A stretch of 7,253 nt of DNA, taken from Acidimicrobiaceae bacterium. GTDB taxonomy: Bacteria > Actinomycetota > Acidimicrobiia > Acidimicrobiales > RAAP-2. Made by a program: the position numbers and the translations under genes. The stretch is taken from the NCBI GenBank assembly GCA_003131665.1, contig PKWA01000029.1, positions 10,803 through 18,055 on the forward strand. The letters are read 5' to 3'. This document shows, piece after piece, positions 6,018 through 7,253 of the stretch (position 1 is its first letter; every line of letters starts with the position of its first letter). The notes under the pieces are model-generated. The model was not told the origin of the DNA, did no database searches, and saw nothing but the letters and a program-made list of their open reading frames with translations.

Positions 6018-7253
6018 CGACGAAGTATTTGGCCTTGGGATGGTGACAGATGATGGCGTCGGTGGTCTGTTCGGGATGAAGTTGGAAACCCTCTGATACC
6101 GAGACGCCGATACGTTCCGACTCGAGCAACGCGGCGACCTTCGCGTTATCGGTGAGATCGGGACAGGCCGGGTAGCCCCAGGAGTAGCGTCCACCGCGGT
6201 ACTGCTGGCGAAAGAGACCAGTCAGCGTGGGGCCGTCTTCTTGCGCGTAACCCAGTTCTTGGCGGATCCGCTGGTGCCAGAGCTCGGCGAGCGCTTCGGC
6301 CATCTCGACGCCCAGTCCGTGCAGCATCAGATAGTCGTTGTAGTGATTCTCGGTAAAGAGTTGGTGCGCTCGTTCCGAGACCCGGCTGCCCATCGTCACC
6401 AGCATGAAACTGGCGTAGTCGTGATCGGGACTGTCGATCGAGCGAAAGAAGTCGGCGATACAAAGATTGGGCGCATCATTCTGCCGGGGAAAGTGAAAGC
6501 GCGTCAGTTCGTTGTCGTGGGAGTCGTCGGCGTAGATGATGAGATCGTTGCCGTCGGCCGCGGCGGGAAAGTGTCCCCATACGACCTGGGGGATGAGTAG
6601 GTCCTCCTCTTTGGCGATACTCAACTGCTCGCGCAACGTGGCGCTCACCCGCACCTTGAAGGCCGGGTCGTCCTCGCCGTTCTCCGGGCGAAAGCCCCAT
6701 TGATTGCGAAACAGTGCGGTGAGATTCAAAAACTCGCTGATCTCGTCGATCGACATGCCCTTGGCCACGCGGGTCCCGAGAAAGGGCGGTACGAACAGCG
6801 AATTGTCGGTCTCTACGTCGGGACTGTGGCGAGGCAGGTTGGGATCAGGTTCGGGTGACGTGTCGCGAAATCGTCGCGTGACTTTCTTTTGCGACAGCTC
6901 TCGGCCAAAGGTGGGATCGTCGACGCCGCCTCGGCGAATCTCACCCAACTGGTCAAGGACGCGAAGTCCTTCGAAGGCGTCCTTTCCGTAAAAGACGCGT
7001 CCGCCGTAGATCTCTCGCAAGTCGCGCTCGACGTAGGTGCGCGTGAGCGCGGCGCCGCCGAGCAACACCGGCACTGAGGACATCGCGCGCTCATTCATGA
7101 TCTCGAGGTTCTCACGCATGATGAGTGTGGACTTCACCAACAGGCCGCTCATGCCGAGCGCGTCGGCCTTGTGTTCTTCGACCGCGCTGAGCATCTCGTT
7201 CACGCCGACCTTGATGCCGAGGTTGATGACTTCGTAGCCGTTGTTGGTCAGGA
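6013..7253 (-). CDS. metH: Cobalamin-dependent methionine synthase, C-terminal part (partial, 5' end outside window)
   Basis: MetH moves a methyl group from methyltetrahydrofolate through methylcobalamin to homocysteine, making methionine in the cytosol. About 412 residues are visible and the frame is still open at the right edge, so no start is seen. The first part is the rest of the B12-binding Rossmann domain: NNGYEVINLGIKV, then LGMSGLLVKST and VPVLLGGAALT. The Asp-x-His-x-x-Gly motif with the cobalt-ligating His would lie just beyond the edge. A linker rich in charged residues and prolines follows (about 6930-6810). Then comes the AdoMet-binding reactivation domain, with FRNQWGF, the RGGRYSWGYPACPD signature (GYPACPD at 6157-6177) and the ending HHPKAKYFVA. 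That domain remethylates oxidised cob(II)alamin using AdoMet and reduced flavodoxin or an equivalent. The C-terminus is close to the mycobacterial style. The homocysteine and folate domains are expected upstream. It converges on lipB-lipA and appears independently transcribed. Confidence 0.95.
   Translation of the reverse strand, partial: LTNNGYEVINLGIKVGVNEMLSAVEEHKADALGMSGLLVKSTLIMRENLEIMNERAMSSVPVLLGGAALTRTYVERDLREIYGGRVFYGKDAFEGLRVLDQLGEIRRGGVDDPTFGRELSQKKVTRRFRDTSPEPDPNLPRHSPDVETDNSLFVPPFLGTRVAKGMSIDEISEFLNLTALFRNQWGFRPENGEDDPAFKVRVSATLREQLSIAKEEDLLIPQVVWGHFPAAADGNDLIIYADDSHDNELTRFHFPRQNDAPNLCIADFFRSIDSPDHDYASFMLVTMGSRVSERAHQLFTENHYNDYLMLHGLGVEMAEALAELWHQRIRQELGYAQEDGPTLTGLFRQQYRGGRYSWGYPACPDLTDNAKVAALLESERIGVSVSEGFQLHPEQTTDAIICHHPKAKYFVA

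Noticed and set aside
7037..7237. Small + strand frame opposite metH at the right edge
   Set aside because: It is antisense to the B12-binding domain of metH and has no independent support.

Overview
This window is about 7.3 kb of GC-rich DNA (roughly 60-65% G+C by eye). It is almost completely filled with short-spaced housekeeping genes. GTG and TTG starts, high-GC third positions, and the style of the MetH tail, the lipoyl proteins and the lipoamide dehydrogenase all point to a member of the Actinobacteria (Actinomycetota). Acidimicrobiia or a relative is my guess, not something the sequence proves. I see no mobile elements, CRISPR arrays, tRNA/rRNA genes or compositional breaks.

Layout, left to right. 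The left edge holds the last 39 codons of a + strand gene, probably an alpha/beta hydrolase. Its end overlaps tail-to-tail with thiE (thiamine phosphate synthase, - strand). A 53-bp gap separates thiE from a divergently transcribed cysteine-free Rrf2-family regulator. That gene overlaps the start of rnhA (RNase HI) by 4 bp. After a 78-bp gap with a plausible promoter comes a tight + strand operon: lpd (dihydrolipoamide dehydrogenase, E3), a 2-oxoacid dehydrogenase E2 acyltransferase, and one long gene encoding LipB and LipA as a single fused polypeptide. Only 33 bp separate this from the convergent 3' part of metH (cobalamin-dependent methionine synthase), which runs off the right edge.

How the genes work together. 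The central operon is a lipoate module. The LipB half moves octanoate from acyl carrier protein onto the lipoyl lysine of acceptor proteins such as the adjacent E2. The LipA half inserts two sulfurs to make lipoate. The E2 then uses the arm for acyl transfer, and Lpd reoxidises it with NAD+. The E1 component is not in the window. thiE may be thematically linked, because E1 enzymes need thiamine diphosphate, but it lies on the other strand and is separately transcribed.

The items most worth a second look are the in-frame LipB-LipA fusion and the altered E2 acyltransferase motif (HxxxEP in place of HxxxDG). A smaller point is the absence of any cysteine in the Rrf2 regulator. I found no convincing evidence of an entirely new biological system here; this is mainly a conserved metabolic region with a few unusual protein variants.
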